DNA of 64,000 nucleotides. It comes from JAGLOK01 sp963675575 (lineage in GTDB: Bacteria; Bacillota; Clostridia; Christensenellales; UMGS416). A program made the translations under genes and the position numbers. This document shows, piece by piece, positions 33,783 through 41,778 of this stretch. Below the pieces are notes generated by a model. The model saw nothing but the letters and a program-made list of their open reading frames with translations, had not been told where the DNA came from and did not search any database. Where the stretch lies: contig OY776378.1 in the NCBI GenBank assembly GCA_963675575.1, positions 310,001 through 374,000 of the forward strand, given 5' to 3'. Each line of letters opens with the position of its first letter. Positions within the stretch are counted from its first letter, which is position 1.

Positions 33783-34925
33783 ATGGCAAGAAAAAAATCA
33801 AGAAAAAGCAAAAAGGCAAACAAGAGCTGGATAACGCTCTTTTATACATTTTTGCTGTGTGCTTTTTTACCCATAACGGTGTTTCTTAAGAACTGGGCGG
33901 TGAAAAATCCGGGTTGGGTGGAGCAAGTATATGCTCAGAAATGGTATAAAACCTTTTCGCAGCCTTGGAGCAGCCTTTTTTCAGCTTTCGAGTTTTCTTT
34001 TATTGAATTCTTAATATATGCTTTAATAATTGCGCTGTTGATCTCTTTTATAATATCTGTTATCCGTGCGATTGAAAACAGCCATATTTTTTATACTTTG
34101 GTAAATTGGATTGTTTCATTAGCCGTCGCCGCCAGCATAGTTTATTTTTTCTTTACAGCCGGGTGGGCGTTAAACTATTACCGCGCGCCGCTAATAAACA
34201 CCTTAGGCTATGCAAATAGGCTATCGTCCACTGAAGAGCTTGCGGAATTGTGCGAGGAGCTTATTGAGGACGCAAACGCAGTGCGCGCAGGCTTAGATGA
34301 AGACAAAGACGGTGTTTTTAAAATACCTTATTCGGTAGATGATGCGTTAAAAATTGTTCCGGACATTTATGAGGACATCAGTGAGGAATATGATATTTTT
34401 TCCGGAGGATATTCCGCGCCCAAGCCTATTTTTGCTTCATCGCTTATGAATTATACGCAGATTACTGGCATATATATGATGTTTACTGTGGAGGCAAATG
34501 TAAATGTGGCAGCAAAAACTCCACTTATTCTTGCTACGGCGTGTCATGAAGCGGCTCACCAAAGAGGATTTGCTCGGGAAGATGAAGCGAACTTTATTTC
34601 ATATCTTGCATGTCGCGAGGGAGGGGATGATTATTTTAAATATTCCGGAACCTTACTTGCTCTTATAAATTCCATGAATCAGCTCTACGCCGCCGACAGT
34701 GAAAAGTATTATGAGCTAAGAAGCACTTACAGCGATAATATAAACAATGATTTGGCATATCATAGCGCGTTCTGGGCGAAATATGAAGGGCCCGTTGCAG
34801 AAAAGGTCGAATCGGTTAACAATACATACCTAAAAAGCAATAATCAAAAAGATGGAGTTAAAAGCTATGGCAGAATGGTGGACCTGCTTCTTGCGGAGAG
34901 GCGATATAGGTTAGGCATTGATTAA
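33783..34925 (+). CDS. DUF3810 family membrane protein with HExxH motif
   Basis: A 380-residue protein with three N-terminal membrane helices (about 15-38, 63-90, 100-125). A soluble domain contains ACHEAAHQRGFAREDEANF: an HEAAH motif with a downstream Glu-rich stretch, as in gluzincin metalloproteases. DUF3810 proteins share this, so a membrane-bound peptidase is plausible though unproven. The Lys/Arg-rich N terminus stays in the cytosol. Binding site GGTTGGGCTG is weak. Confidence 0.83.
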   Translation: MARKKSRKSKKANKSWITLFYTFLLCAFLPITVFLKNWAVKNPGWVEQVYAQKWYKTFSQPWSSLFSAFEFSFIEFLIYALIIALLISFIISVIRAIENSHIFYTLVNWIVSLAVAASIVYFFFTAGWALNYYRAPLINTLGYANRLSSTEELAELCEELIEDANAVRAGLDEDKDGVFKIPYSVDDALKIVPDIYEDISEEYDIFSGGYSAPKPIFASSLMNYTQITGIYMMFTVEANVNVAAKTPLILATACHEAAHQRGFAREDEANFISYLACREGGDDYFKYSGTLLALINSMNQLYAADSEKYYELRSTYSDNINNDLAYHSAFWAKYEGPVAEKVESVNNTYLKSNNQKDGVKSYGRMVDLLLAERRYRLGID

Positions 34926-34969
34926 CAGAGATATTTTGGGTAAAATTATATTTTAGTGAATTATATCGC

Positions 34970-34981
34970 ATGAGCGCTCAT
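34970..34981. repeat. 12-bp palindrome upstream of the mreB promoter
   Basis: ATGAGCGCTCAT is a perfect palindrome ending 5 bases before the -35 box of the mreB-like gene; it could be an operator. Confidence 0.35.
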
Positions 34982-34986
34982 CTCTC

Positions 34987-35015
34987 TTGACGATAGGTAA
35001 ATATTATTATAAAAT
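34987..35015 (+). promoter_or_regulatory. promoter of the mreB-like gene
   Basis: TTGACG and TAAAAT are separated by 17 bases. The leader that follows is about 95 bases long and AT-rich. Confidence 0.65.
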
Positions 35016-35116
35016 GTTTGTGATGTATTGTAACGTAAATGTAACAATTTAATTTGTATTAGAACAACTCGTTTAATCGTTAATATATTAATAAATATAA
35101 AAGTGAGGATTTCCAA

Positions 35117-36160
35117 ATGTTTGGAACCCAAGATATTGGTATTGATTTAGGAACCGCCAGCGTTCTTGTTTATGTTAAAGGGCGCGGCATTGTTTTAAGA
35201 GAGCCGTCTGTTGTGGCGGTGGATAAAAAGACGGGCAGAATGCTTGCCATAGGAGAAGAAGCCAGAAAAATGCTGGGAAGAACTCCGGAATCAATTGAGG
35301 CAATCCGTCCATTGAGGGATGGGGTAATTTCTGACTACCACGTAACTGAAACTATGTTGCGTTATTTCTTGGACAAAGTGGTTGGAAAGAAATTTTTCTT
35401 TAAGCCAAGAGTAGTTGTTTGTGTGCCTTCTGGTGTTACCGAGGTTGAAAAACGTTCGGTAATTGAGGCCACCGAAGACGCCGGGGCAAGAGAAGTGGAT
35501 TTAATCGAAGAGCCTATTGCGGCGGCTATCGGCGCGGGCATTGATATTTCACGCCCTTATGGCTCGATGATAGTGGATATCGGAGGAGGAACTACTGATA
35601 TAGCTGTAATTTCTCTAAACAATACTGTAGTTTCGACCTCGCTTAAGCTTGCGGGAGATAAGTTTGATGAAGCTATAGTAAGATATATGCGAAAAAAGCA
35701 TAATCTTTTGATAGGCGAAAGGACGGCTGAAGAGCTTAAAATAAACATTGGCGCAGCTTTCCCCAGAAAAGAAACTATTTTTATGGAAGTAACCGGAAGA
35801 AACCTTGTTTCAGGTTTGCCTAAAACAGTAAATGTAGGCTCGGATGAAATGATAGAGGCGCTTGATGAGCCGGTTCAGGCGATTTTAGAAGCCGTACATG
35901 ATGTGCTCGAGCGTACACCTCCGGAGATATCATCGGATATTTTCGACAGGGGTATAATTATGACGGGCGGCGGAGCATTGCTGTATGGACTTGATATGAG
36001 AATTCAACAATATACAAGGGTTCCTTGTTTCGTGGCAGAGGATGCGATATCGTGTGTTGCTATTGGCACAGGCAAAGCTCTTGAAAATATAGACGCACTT
36101 AAAAAACATAATGCACTATTTACAACCACAAGAAGACGGGGCCAAGACTTAAGAGGCTAA
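35117..36160 (+). CDS. MreB/Mbl family actin-like protein
   Basis: A 347-residue protein of typical MreB length. Phosphate-1 loop IGIDLGTASVLVYVKG, phosphate-2 VDIGGGTTDIAVI, adenosine motif IIMTGGGALLYGLD and the RPLRDGVISDY segment are present. It forms membrane-bound filaments that guide cell-wall synthesis along the rod. mreC and mreD are not next to it, so it is probably an extra Mbl-type paralogue. The last 20 residues (TTTRRRGQDLRG) are basic. GTGAGGA precedes the ATG. Confidence 0.93.
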   Translation: MFGTQDIGIDLGTASVLVYVKGRGIVLREPSVVAVDKKTGRMLAIGEEARKMLGRTPESIEAIRPLRDGVISDYHVTETMLRYFLDKVVGKKFFFKPRVVVCVPSGVTEVEKRSVIEATEDAGAREVDLIEEPIAAAIGAGIDISRPYGSMIVDIGGGTTDIAVISLNNTVVSTSLKLAGDKFDEAIVRYMRKKHNLLIGERTAEELKINIGAAFPRKETIFMEVTGRNLVSGLPKTVNVGSDEMIEALDEPVQAILEAVHDVLERTPPEISSDIFDRGIIMTGGGALLYGLDMRIQQYTRVPCFVAEDAISCVAIGTGKALENIDALKKHNALFTTTRRRGQDLRG

Positions 36161-36229
36161 TATTTTTATTTTTTATTAATTTCTTTGCTTCGGGATTAAT
36201 TTTTGTTTTTTGCAGTTTTGGAGGCAATT

Positions 36230-37156
36230 ATGACCATAAATAGGACATTTTATATTTCAAAAAAAAAGGTTATGCAAGCCGGCGAGTTTATAATGGAACA
36301 TGGAAGAGACATTGAAAAAGTTCTCTTTAATCATTATTTTAAAAAAGCGCCAATATCAAGTGTTGTAAGCGTTCTTGAAGGATATTGCAATGAGGATGGC
36401 GGAGTTGGCAGGATGGACCTTGATATGGAATTTGAGGGCTCAACCCCTATATGTTGCGCACAGTTTTTTTCGATTTTGCATGAAATGAAAGTTGCTTCTG
36501 AGTTTAGCACTGTAAACAAAGTGCTTGGATATCTGGAGAAAGGTATTCAAAAAGGCGGATACTGGCTGCCGATTGTGCCTAAAATTATGGACGCTCCCAG
36601 AGCAGTTTGGTGGAATTGGAATGAAGGGCAAAGCAGAAAGTATTTTTTTAACCCTACATGTGAACTGATAGGATCTTTTTATCATTTTGGAGGAGGGGAC
36701 TATCGCGCTTTTTCCAAAGAATTGCTAGATATATTATATGAAGAGCTTTTACACAAATTTGTGGGAACATTGGAGATGCATGATGTATTGAGTCTTATGC
36801 AGCTGTGTCGTATATTACCAGACATTATGGCGGAGAAATTCGTAGATATTTTAAAGCCGCATTTGAAAGAAATGTTAGTTACAGATAAAAATGAATGGGG
36901 AAACTATGTGATGAGTCCGCTCACGGTGTTCAGATTTCCACTGGATCCCTTGTATTATGAATTCGAGAAGGAAATAAATTCAAATCTGGATTATGAAATT
37001 AAAATGCAATCAGAGGATGGTATATGGCTGCCGAAGTGGCATTGGGGACAGTTTGAAGAAGAATTTAAAGCGCGCGAGAATCAGATTGCAGCAAATGTGA
37101 CAGTAAATAGGCTTATCCAGCTTAAAAACTTTGGAAGAATAGCGAATATGAAGTGA
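36230..37156 (+). CDS. conserved hypothetical, alpha/alpha-barrel-like protein
   Basis: A 308-residue protein with no signal peptide or membrane helix. Repeating helical segments with Gly-rich turns (GYCNEDGGVGRMDLDMEF, KGGYWLPIVPK, QSEDGIWLPKWHWGQFEEEF) resemble terpenoid-cyclase/prenyltransferase-type alpha barrels, but no DxDD or DDxxD catalytic motif is seen. GGAGG before ATG 36230 sets the start; an in-frame TTG upstream is less likely. It follows mreB by 69 bases. No function is assigned. Confidence 0.6.
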   Translation: MTINRTFYISKKKVMQAGEFIMEHGRDIEKVLFNHYFKKAPISSVVSVLEGYCNEDGGVGRMDLDMEFEGSTPICCAQFFSILHEMKVASEFSTVNKVLGYLEKGIQKGGYWLPIVPKIMDAPRAVWWNWNEGQSRKYFFNPTCELIGSFYHFGGGDYRAFSKELLDILYEELLHKFVGTLEMHDVLSLMQLCRILPDIMAEKFVDILKPHLKEMLVTDKNEWGNYVMSPLTVFRFPLDPLYYEFEKEINSNLDYEIKMQSEDGIWLPKWHWGQFEEEFKARENQIAANVTVNRLIQLKNFGRIANMK

Positions 37157-37175
37157 AATCCTCATAAAATAAAAA

Positions 37176-37952
37176 TTATTTTTCTGGAATAAAGGGTTTA
37201 TGCCAAGGCGGCAATTCATCAGGCCGTCTTTTGTTTTTATCCCATAAATTGTAGTTTTGTGTTTTCCGCAGTGCCAGTAGCATATATTTTTCGGGTTCTG
37301 TCGCGACATTATGAAAACTTTTTATCAAGTCTTTCATATTTTGCCTGTTAGTTTTTCCGTCAACTGGGCACTTGCTTTTTGTTATAGGAAGATTGTGTTT
37401 TTTTACAGCAGCTATGATTTCTTTTTCCTGGCAAAAAAGAAGCGGGCGTATTTGTTCTATATCGCTTCGATCCATCCATGTGATGGGAGCCAGTGTGGAT
37501 AGCCTGCCCTCAAAGAGCAATGACATCATAAAAGTTTCCAGCGCGTCTTCCCTATGGTGACCAAGGGCCACTTTATTGCAATTATTTTGCTTGCACCAAT
37601 CATGAATTGCTCCCCGCCGCATTTTTGAGCAAAGCGAACAGGGATTTTTTTCATTTCGGCTGTTAAATACAACGTCGGCAATATTGGTTTTAATAACATG
37701 ATATTTGATATTCCATTTTCCACAAAGTTCTTTTATTGGCTCACTGTCAAAAAAACCTTCTTGGCCCAAATCAACTGAAACGGCTTTTATCCCAAACTTG
37801 CTTTTGGAAAAGTATCTGTAAAGCTGCATCGCGTTAAGTAGCGCAATGGAATCCTTTCCTCCGGAAACCGCAACAGCTATGTTGTCGCCGTCATTTATGA
37901 GGTTGAATTCCTCGTCACACCTTCTTAATGCACCTAATATATGTCTCATCAT
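37176..37952 (-). CDS. TtcA/TilS-like PP-loop ATPase
   Basis: A 258-residue protein. The N-terminal PP-loop AVSGGKDSIALLNAM binds ATP. A CSLCSKMRRGAI pair and a second Cys near the C end (SKCPVDGKTNRQNMKDLI) match the TtcA-type group, where Cys residues hold an Fe-S cluster used to thiolate C32 of tRNA. ALGHHREDALETFMMSLLF is also diagnostic. It probably modifies tRNA, but several Clostridial paralogues have unknown substrates. Two adjacent ATG codons compete for the start; the ATG at 37952 is used. Site: AAGGA. Confidence 0.85.
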   Translation of the reverse strand: MMRHILGALRRCDEEFNLINDGDNIAVAVSGGKDSIALLNAMQLYRYFSKSKFGIKAVSVDLGQEGFFDSEPIKELCGKWNIKYHVIKTNIADVVFNSRNEKNPCSLCSKMRRGAIHDWCKQNNCNKVALGHHREDALETFMMSLLFEGRLSTLAPITWMDRSDIEQIRPLLFCQEKEIIAAVKKHNLPITKSKCPVDGKTNRQNMKDLIKSFHNVATEPEKYMLLALRKTQNYNLWDKNKRRPDELPPWHKPFIPEK

Positions 37953-38069
37953 TTATCCTTAAATTCTATTATTCTATAATTAGACTATAACAATAAAAAA
38001 AACTCAAGCAAAAAATATTATGCCATTTATTGTATTTATGATATAATATCAAAAACAACGAATATGTGC

Positions 38070-38099
38070 TTGCACAAGCAGACATCTTTATGATATAAT
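38070..38099 (+). promoter_or_regulatory. promoter of the rpsF operon
   Basis: TTGCAC and TATAAT, 18 bases apart, directly before the rpsF leader. Confidence 0.75.
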
Positions 38100-38104
38100 C
38101 TGTC

Positions 38105-38162
38105 GCTAGAGCCATCTTCGCTCTGTCAAATCTTTTAAGGCAGGGCCATTAGACCAAGGAGG
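38105..38162 (+). promoter_or_regulatory. possible S6:S18-type ribosomal leader
   Basis: The about 65-base leader between promoter and rpsF can form AGAGC / GCTCT (38108-38112 with 38120-38124) or pair CTAGAGCC with the GGGCCATTAG part at 38143-38152. Many bacteria control rpsF by an S6:S18-binding leader, but I cannot confirm the consensus here. Confidence 0.35.
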
Positions 38163-38169
38163 TGAAAGA

Positions 38170-38670
38170 ATGAACAATTATGAGGTTCTATACGTTATAG
38201 ACGGCACACTCAGCGATGAAGCTATTAAGGATCAGGTGGCAAAGTTTACAGATCTTGTTACAGCTAACGGAGGCGAAATCGTTCAGGTGGATGAATGGGG
38301 TAAGCGTCGTCTGGCATATCAAATCAATTACAAATCAGAAGGATATTATGTCCTTATGAACTTCAAATCAGAGCCGGATTTCCCGGCAGAGCTTGAACGT
38401 AATTTTGGTATTAATGAAGGTATAATGCGCTATATGGTTGAACGCAAACCCGAAGGGTATGCTCCGCCTAAAAAAGTTGCAAGGCCTAAAGTCGCCAAGA
38501 AGCCAGTAGAAGTAGCAGTTGAAGCTCCAGCAGAAGCAGCACCAGTTGAAGCTCCAGCAGAAGCAACACCAGCTGAAGCTCCAGCAGAAGCAACACCAGT
38601 TGAAGCTCCAGCAGAAGCAGCACCAGCTGAAGCTCCAGTAGAAGAAGAAACTAAAACTGAAGAAAAATAA
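38170..38670 (+). CDS. rpsF: 30S ribosomal protein bS6 with long Ala/Glu/Pro tail
   Basis: A 166-residue protein. Residues 1-95 are a normal bS6 (NNYEVLYVID, DEWGKRRLAYQIN, EGYYVLMNF, RNFGINEGIMRYMVERK). After a Lys-rich link come 4.5 copies of a nine-residue unit of the form VEAPAEAAP, from residue 117, then an acidic end. Typical bS6 stops near residue 95-100, so the tail nearly doubles the protein. GGAGGTG precedes the ATG. It heads rpsF-ssb-rpsR. Confidence 0.95.
   Translation: MNNYEVLYVIDGTLSDEAIKDQVAKFTDLVTANGGEIVQVDEWGKRRLAYQINYKSEGYYVLMNFKSEPDFPAELERNFGINEGIMRYMVERKPEGYAPPKKVARPKVAKKPVEVAVEAPAEAAPVEAPAEATPAEAPAEATPVEAPAEAAPAEAPVEEETKTEEK
38518..38640 (+). repeat. 27-bp tandem repeat inside rpsF
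   Basis: Four full units and a partial fifth unit of a 27-bp sequence starting GTTGAAGCTCCAGCAGAAGC (or GCTGAAGC). Units differ at only a few bases, so copy number may vary between strains while the frame is kept. Confidence 0.92.
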
Positions 38671-38699
38671 TGTACTCCTAACGAGTAAGGAGATGTTTT

Positions 38700-39110
38700 A
38701 TGAACAAATGTGTTATTTTGGGAAACTTAACACGCGACCCTGAGCTAAAAACAACAACTTCGGGCCGCAGCGTATGCAATTTTACTGTTGCTGTAAGCCG
38801 CAGATTTGCAAACCAAAATGGTGAACGCGAAGCGGATTTTATACCCGTGGTGGTTTGGGGTAAGCCAGCTGAAAATTGCGCTAAATATCTGAGAAAAGGA
38901 TCTCAGTGTGCAGTTTCGGGCTCAATACAGGTTCGTAGCTATGAGGCGAAAGATGGCTCTCGTCGATATGTTACAGAAGTTGTATCCGATGAAGTACAGT
39001 TTTTAGCCAGGACAGCAGGATCTTCACAAACTCAGGACGACCAATATACCGGCGAAAACCAAACGACCCCGTCGGACATGCAGGAGATAAACGAGGATCT
39101 TCCCTTTTAA
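38700..39110 (+). CDS. ssb: single-stranded DNA-binding protein
   Basis: A 136-residue protein. The OB fold covers 1-105 (MNKCVILGNLTRDPELKTT, FTVAVSRRF, DFIPVVVWGKPAENC, SQCAVSGSIQVRSYE). A short Gln/Thr-rich linker leads to the acidic tip EINEDLPF, the conserved docking tail for repair and replication partners. It lies between rpsF and rpsR as in most Bacillota. TAAGGAG precedes the ATG. Confidence 0.97.
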   Translation: MNKCVILGNLTRDPELKTTTSGRSVCNFTVAVSRRFANQNGEREADFIPVVVWGKPAENCAKYLRKGSQCAVSGSIQVRSYEAKDGSRRYVTEVVSDEVQFLARTAGSSQTQDDQYTGENQTTPSDMQEINEDLPF

Positions 39111-39170
39111 TCTTGCGTGCAAATAAATTTAGCGCCCTTTTTTGTGGCGCAATTATAGGAGGAAAAGCGT

Positions 39171-39410
39171 ATGAGTGATCAACGTTCAAGTTACAAAAAA
39201 CGTTACCGCAGAAAAGTTTGTTCTTTCTGCGTAGATAAAGCTACTGAGATAGATTATAAGGATTTAAGCAAGCTTCGCCGCTATATAAGCGATTCTGGTA
39301 AAATGCTTCCGAGAAGGATGACCGGAGTATGCGCAAAGCATCAGAGAAAGCTTTCGATGGCGATAAAGAACGCGAGGAAGATGGCACTTATGCCATATAC
39401 AATGGATTAA
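39171..39410 (+). CDS. rpsR: 30S ribosomal protein bS18
   Basis: A 79-residue protein of normal size. KRYRRKVCSFCVDKATEIDYKD at the N end (Cys pair kept, suggesting the zinc-type form), then LSKLRRYISDSGKMLPRR and GVCAKHQRKLSMAIKNARKM. It binds the platform of the 30S subunit beside bS6. AGGAGG precedes the ATG. Last gene of the operon. Confidence 0.97.
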   Translation: MSDQRSSYKKRYRRKVCSFCVDKATEIDYKDLSKLRRYISDSGKMLPRRMTGVCAKHQRKLSMAIKNARKMALMPYTMD

Positions 39411-39420
39411 TTTAAAACTA

Positions 39421-39445
39421 AAAACCGCCGATAGGCGGTTTTTTA
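39421..39445 (+). terminator. terminator of rpsF-ssb-rpsR
   Basis: AAAACCGCC / GGCGGTTTT with loop GATA and TTTTA tail, 10 bases after the rpsR stop. Confidence 0.92.
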
Positions 39446-39680
39446 TTTACCCATTAGTATTTATTATAGCAGTGGTTTGGTGCTTTTACTCCAGATCTCC
39501 CTAGTTCTCGCATGGGCTTTCGCATTTTAGCTAGCTGTCTACTAGCTCGGAAGATTGCATGGGCTGCGCCCCTGTACCCTACACCTCTCTATCATTTCGT
39601 GACATCTCCCCTTAAGGGGAGGAAAAGTGCTGAATAGCCGCACTGCGGTGCGAGTGAACGAAATATCGCTGAGATAATAA
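39446..39680. repeat. GC-richer intergenic segment resembling a dispersed repeat
   Basis: It contains the perfect palindrome CTCCCCTTAAGGGGAG (39606-39621) and CGCAC / GTGCG (39640-39653), and its composition differs from nearby spacers. Such CTCCCC palindromes occur in dispersed intergenic repeats of Clostridia. Only one copy is in this window, and no reading frame is evident. Confidence 0.4.
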
Positions 39681-39681
39681 A

Positions 39682-39712
39682 AACCTCATGATGTACAACT
39701 CATGAGGTTAAC
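39682..39712 (-). terminator. terminator of the zinc-ribbon gene
   Basis: AACCTCATGA / TCATGAGGTT, ten pairs, followed on the minus strand by TTTATT. The right arm includes the last bases of the gene's stop codon. Confidence 0.82.
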
Positions 39713-39983
39713 AATTGCTAATATGCATTTCAATCTCCTTCATTTTATCTATAGATATTCTTCGTCCACATAAACCACACTCAAACTCATTCCAGATAAA
39801 TTTCACATCACCCACTAAATAAGTATCTCCACTACTAAAATCATAATATTTTGCTTCAGGTGATTTTGAATTAACTATTTTAGTAACTTTAATTACATAA
39901 AGTTCACTTTTGCAGTCAGGGCATTTGTGTTTTTTGATGTGAATATAAAATGGATTTTTATAGATTCTTTGTATACCCTTCAT
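39708..39983 (-). CDS. small zinc-ribbon protein, hypothetical
   Basis: A 91-residue protein with two CxxC pairs (KCPDCKSE near residue 20 and CGLCGRR near 70) around a beta-rich middle, giving a zinc ribbon. A lone Cys ends the chain. No signal or membrane helix. No close family is recognised. It is monocistronic, and a T-rich region lies upstream. It may be part of a recently acquired segment, since it sits beside the repeat-like stretch at 39.5-39.7 kb. Confidence 0.6.
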   Translation of the reverse strand: MKGIQRIYKNPFYIHIKKHKCPDCKSELYVIKVTKIVNSKSPEAKYYDFSSGDTYLVGDVKFIWNEFECGLCGRRISIDKMKEIEMHISNC

Positions 39984-40259
39984 TTAAAATTACCTCAAAT
40001 AGTTTTTAAACATTATATCATTTTACTTCATATATTATAACAATTATACAAAACCCACCTAACAGTAATTGGTAATCCGAACTATCATTACTCTCAGTGC
40101 GATATAATATAGGAATAACTCGAAATGCTGTTTATACCCACTAATTACGACACTTTGCAATAAATATGTAATTATATAAAATTTTTTTGATAAACTATGC
40201 AATAAATTGCTTTGTCAATCGTCTTATATACGAAGGCGCCAAAAAAGGAGAAATAAAAA

Positions 40260-41231
40260 ATGAATAATTGGAAAAGGTATGAACTAAAAGAAAGAGCAAA
40301 AAAAGTGCTCAAAATCAACTACTGGATAGCGTTTGTTGTAGCCCTAATATTTATTATAATAAATGGCGGAGGAATAGGCTCTTCTAACACAAGCTGGAAA
40401 AATAGTTATCACACTAATAACAAAATGGAGATCATGAATGAAGATAAGTGGGATAGCATGTGGAACAACAAATGGGATGAAAACTATGATTCTTTCGCAG
40501 AGTTTGTAGAAGAATTTCCTGACGATATGAAAGATGGTTTCTACTTCGATAAAGACTTTGAGGCAGATGAAGCATTGGGCTTTGTGCGTTCCGTATTACC
40601 GTTTGTACTCGGAATAATCTTTATTGTAGCGTTTATCGCAATATTGATTTCAATAGCGCTCAGTGTATTTTTGCTGAATCCGCTAAAGATGGGGTGCAAA
40701 ACGTTCTTTAAAACATCTGCTGAAGAGCCGCACAGAAATATGAGGTTCTTGGGGCAAGCATTTAAAGGCGGAAATTATGGATCTGTGATAAAAACAATGT
40801 TCTTGCGCGATTTATATACATTCTTATGGTCGCTGCTACTTATAATCCCAGGTATAATAAAAACATACTCATACAGGATGGTGCCATATATCTTAGCTGA
40901 CAATCCAAAAATGAATACAGCTGATGCTATATTGTTAAGCCGCCAGATGATGAACGGCGAAAAGTGGAAAGCATTTGTGTTGGATTTATCATTCTTTGGA
41001 TGGTATGTACTAGGATTCATAGTCCTTGGAGTGATAACTTGGGCAACATTTGGGCTTGCTGCGGTTATCATAGCATCGATTCTCGCTAGTCTTGCTGGAT
41101 TAAGTATAGTGTTTGTAATGCCATATTACTTATCAACTGATGCGCAGCTATACCTTGTACTTAAAGGCAAAGCGCTTCATAATGGTTTTGCATCCGATGA
41201 ACAGTTAAACTTGCCTGAAGTTACGGCATAA
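40260..41231 (+). CDS. DUF975 family membrane protein
   Basis: A 323-residue protein with an N-terminal helix (about 23-40), a soluble, acidic and Trp-rich loop (about 45-105) and four to five further helices. DUF975 signature: RYELKERAKKVLKINYW at the start and TYSYRMVPYILADNP with SRQMMNGEKWKAFVLDLSF in the middle. An AAAGGAG site precedes the ATG. It starts a three-gene unit with a sigma factor and another membrane protein. The function of DUF975 is unknown. Confidence 0.85.
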   Translation: MNNWKRYELKERAKKVLKINYWIAFVVALIFIIINGGGIGSSNTSWKNSYHTNNKMEIMNEDKWDSMWNNKWDENYDSFAEFVEEFPDDMKDGFYFDKDFEADEALGFVRSVLPFVLGIIFIVAFIAILISIALSVFLLNPLKMGCKTFFKTSAEEPHRNMRFLGQAFKGGNYGSVIKTMFLRDLYTFLWSLLLIIPGIIKTYSYRMVPYILADNPKMNTADAILLSRQMMNGEKWKAFVLDLSFFGWYVLGFIVLGVITWATFGLAAVIIASILASLAGLSIVFVMPYYLSTDAQLYLVLKGKALHNGFASDEQLNLPEVTA

Positions 41232-41265
41232 GATAACATAAAAGCCCTTGAAAGGAGGTAAGCAG

Positions 41266-41778
41266 TTGGCTAAGTCAATATTAACAGAAATTTTTGAGTC
41301 AGAATACGCAAATTTTAAGCGATATTTAAAAGGCAGATTCAACAGAATGAGCGAATATGATGTAGAAGATGTGATACAGCAAACTGTTTTAAAAATTCTC
41401 TACAAGGGCAATGATGCACTTAGCATCAAAAACATGACTTCATATATGTACACGTCGCTAAGAAATGGCGCTATAGATCATATGAAGAAAAGAAAATACG
41501 AAGTCTTAGGTGATGAGTATTTAGACGGCGAGACAGATACTGTTGAACAAACAGTTTTAAACGAGGAAATGAAGGAAGTTTTAAAGGCAGCTATTGATAG
41601 CCTTGACGAAAAGTCAAAATATATTTTCATTGAAACGGAAATCATGGGCAGGAGCTATAAAGATTTATCGAATGAAACCGGCGAAAAGCTAGGAACCCTT
41701 TTATCGAGAAAATCAAGAGCGCTAAAGAAACTCAGTCATTTAATCGTAGAATATATGGATAAGGAGACAAAGCAATGA
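41266..41778 (+). CDS. sigma-70 family (ECF-like) RNA polymerase sigma factor
   Basis: A 170-residue protein with region 2 (DVEDVIQQTVLKILYKG, then YMYTSLRNGAIDHMKKRKYE, about 25-75) and region 4 (about 110-165: AIDSLDEKSKYIFIETEIMGRSYKDLSNETG, LLSRKSRALKKLS). TTG 41266 has AAAGGAGGT six bases upstream; an upstream TTG at 41248 overlaps that site. It overlaps the next gene in ATGA. It probably controls its own operon; the following small membrane protein takes the place usually held by an anti-sigma factor. Confidence 0.9.
   Translation: MAKSILTEIFESEYANFKRYLKGRFNRMSEYDVEDVIQQTVLKILYKGNDALSIKNMTSYMYTSLRNGAIDHMKKRKYEVLGDEYLDGETDTVEQTVLNEEMKEVLKAAIDSLDEKSKYIFIETEIMGRSYKDLSNETGEKLGTLLSRKSRALKKLSHLIVEYMDKETKQ

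Noticed and set aside
38518..38640. Short regular repeats as a CRISPR array
   Set aside because: Units are contiguous with no unique spacers, are in frame inside rpsF, and encode a regular Ala/Glu/Pro tail.
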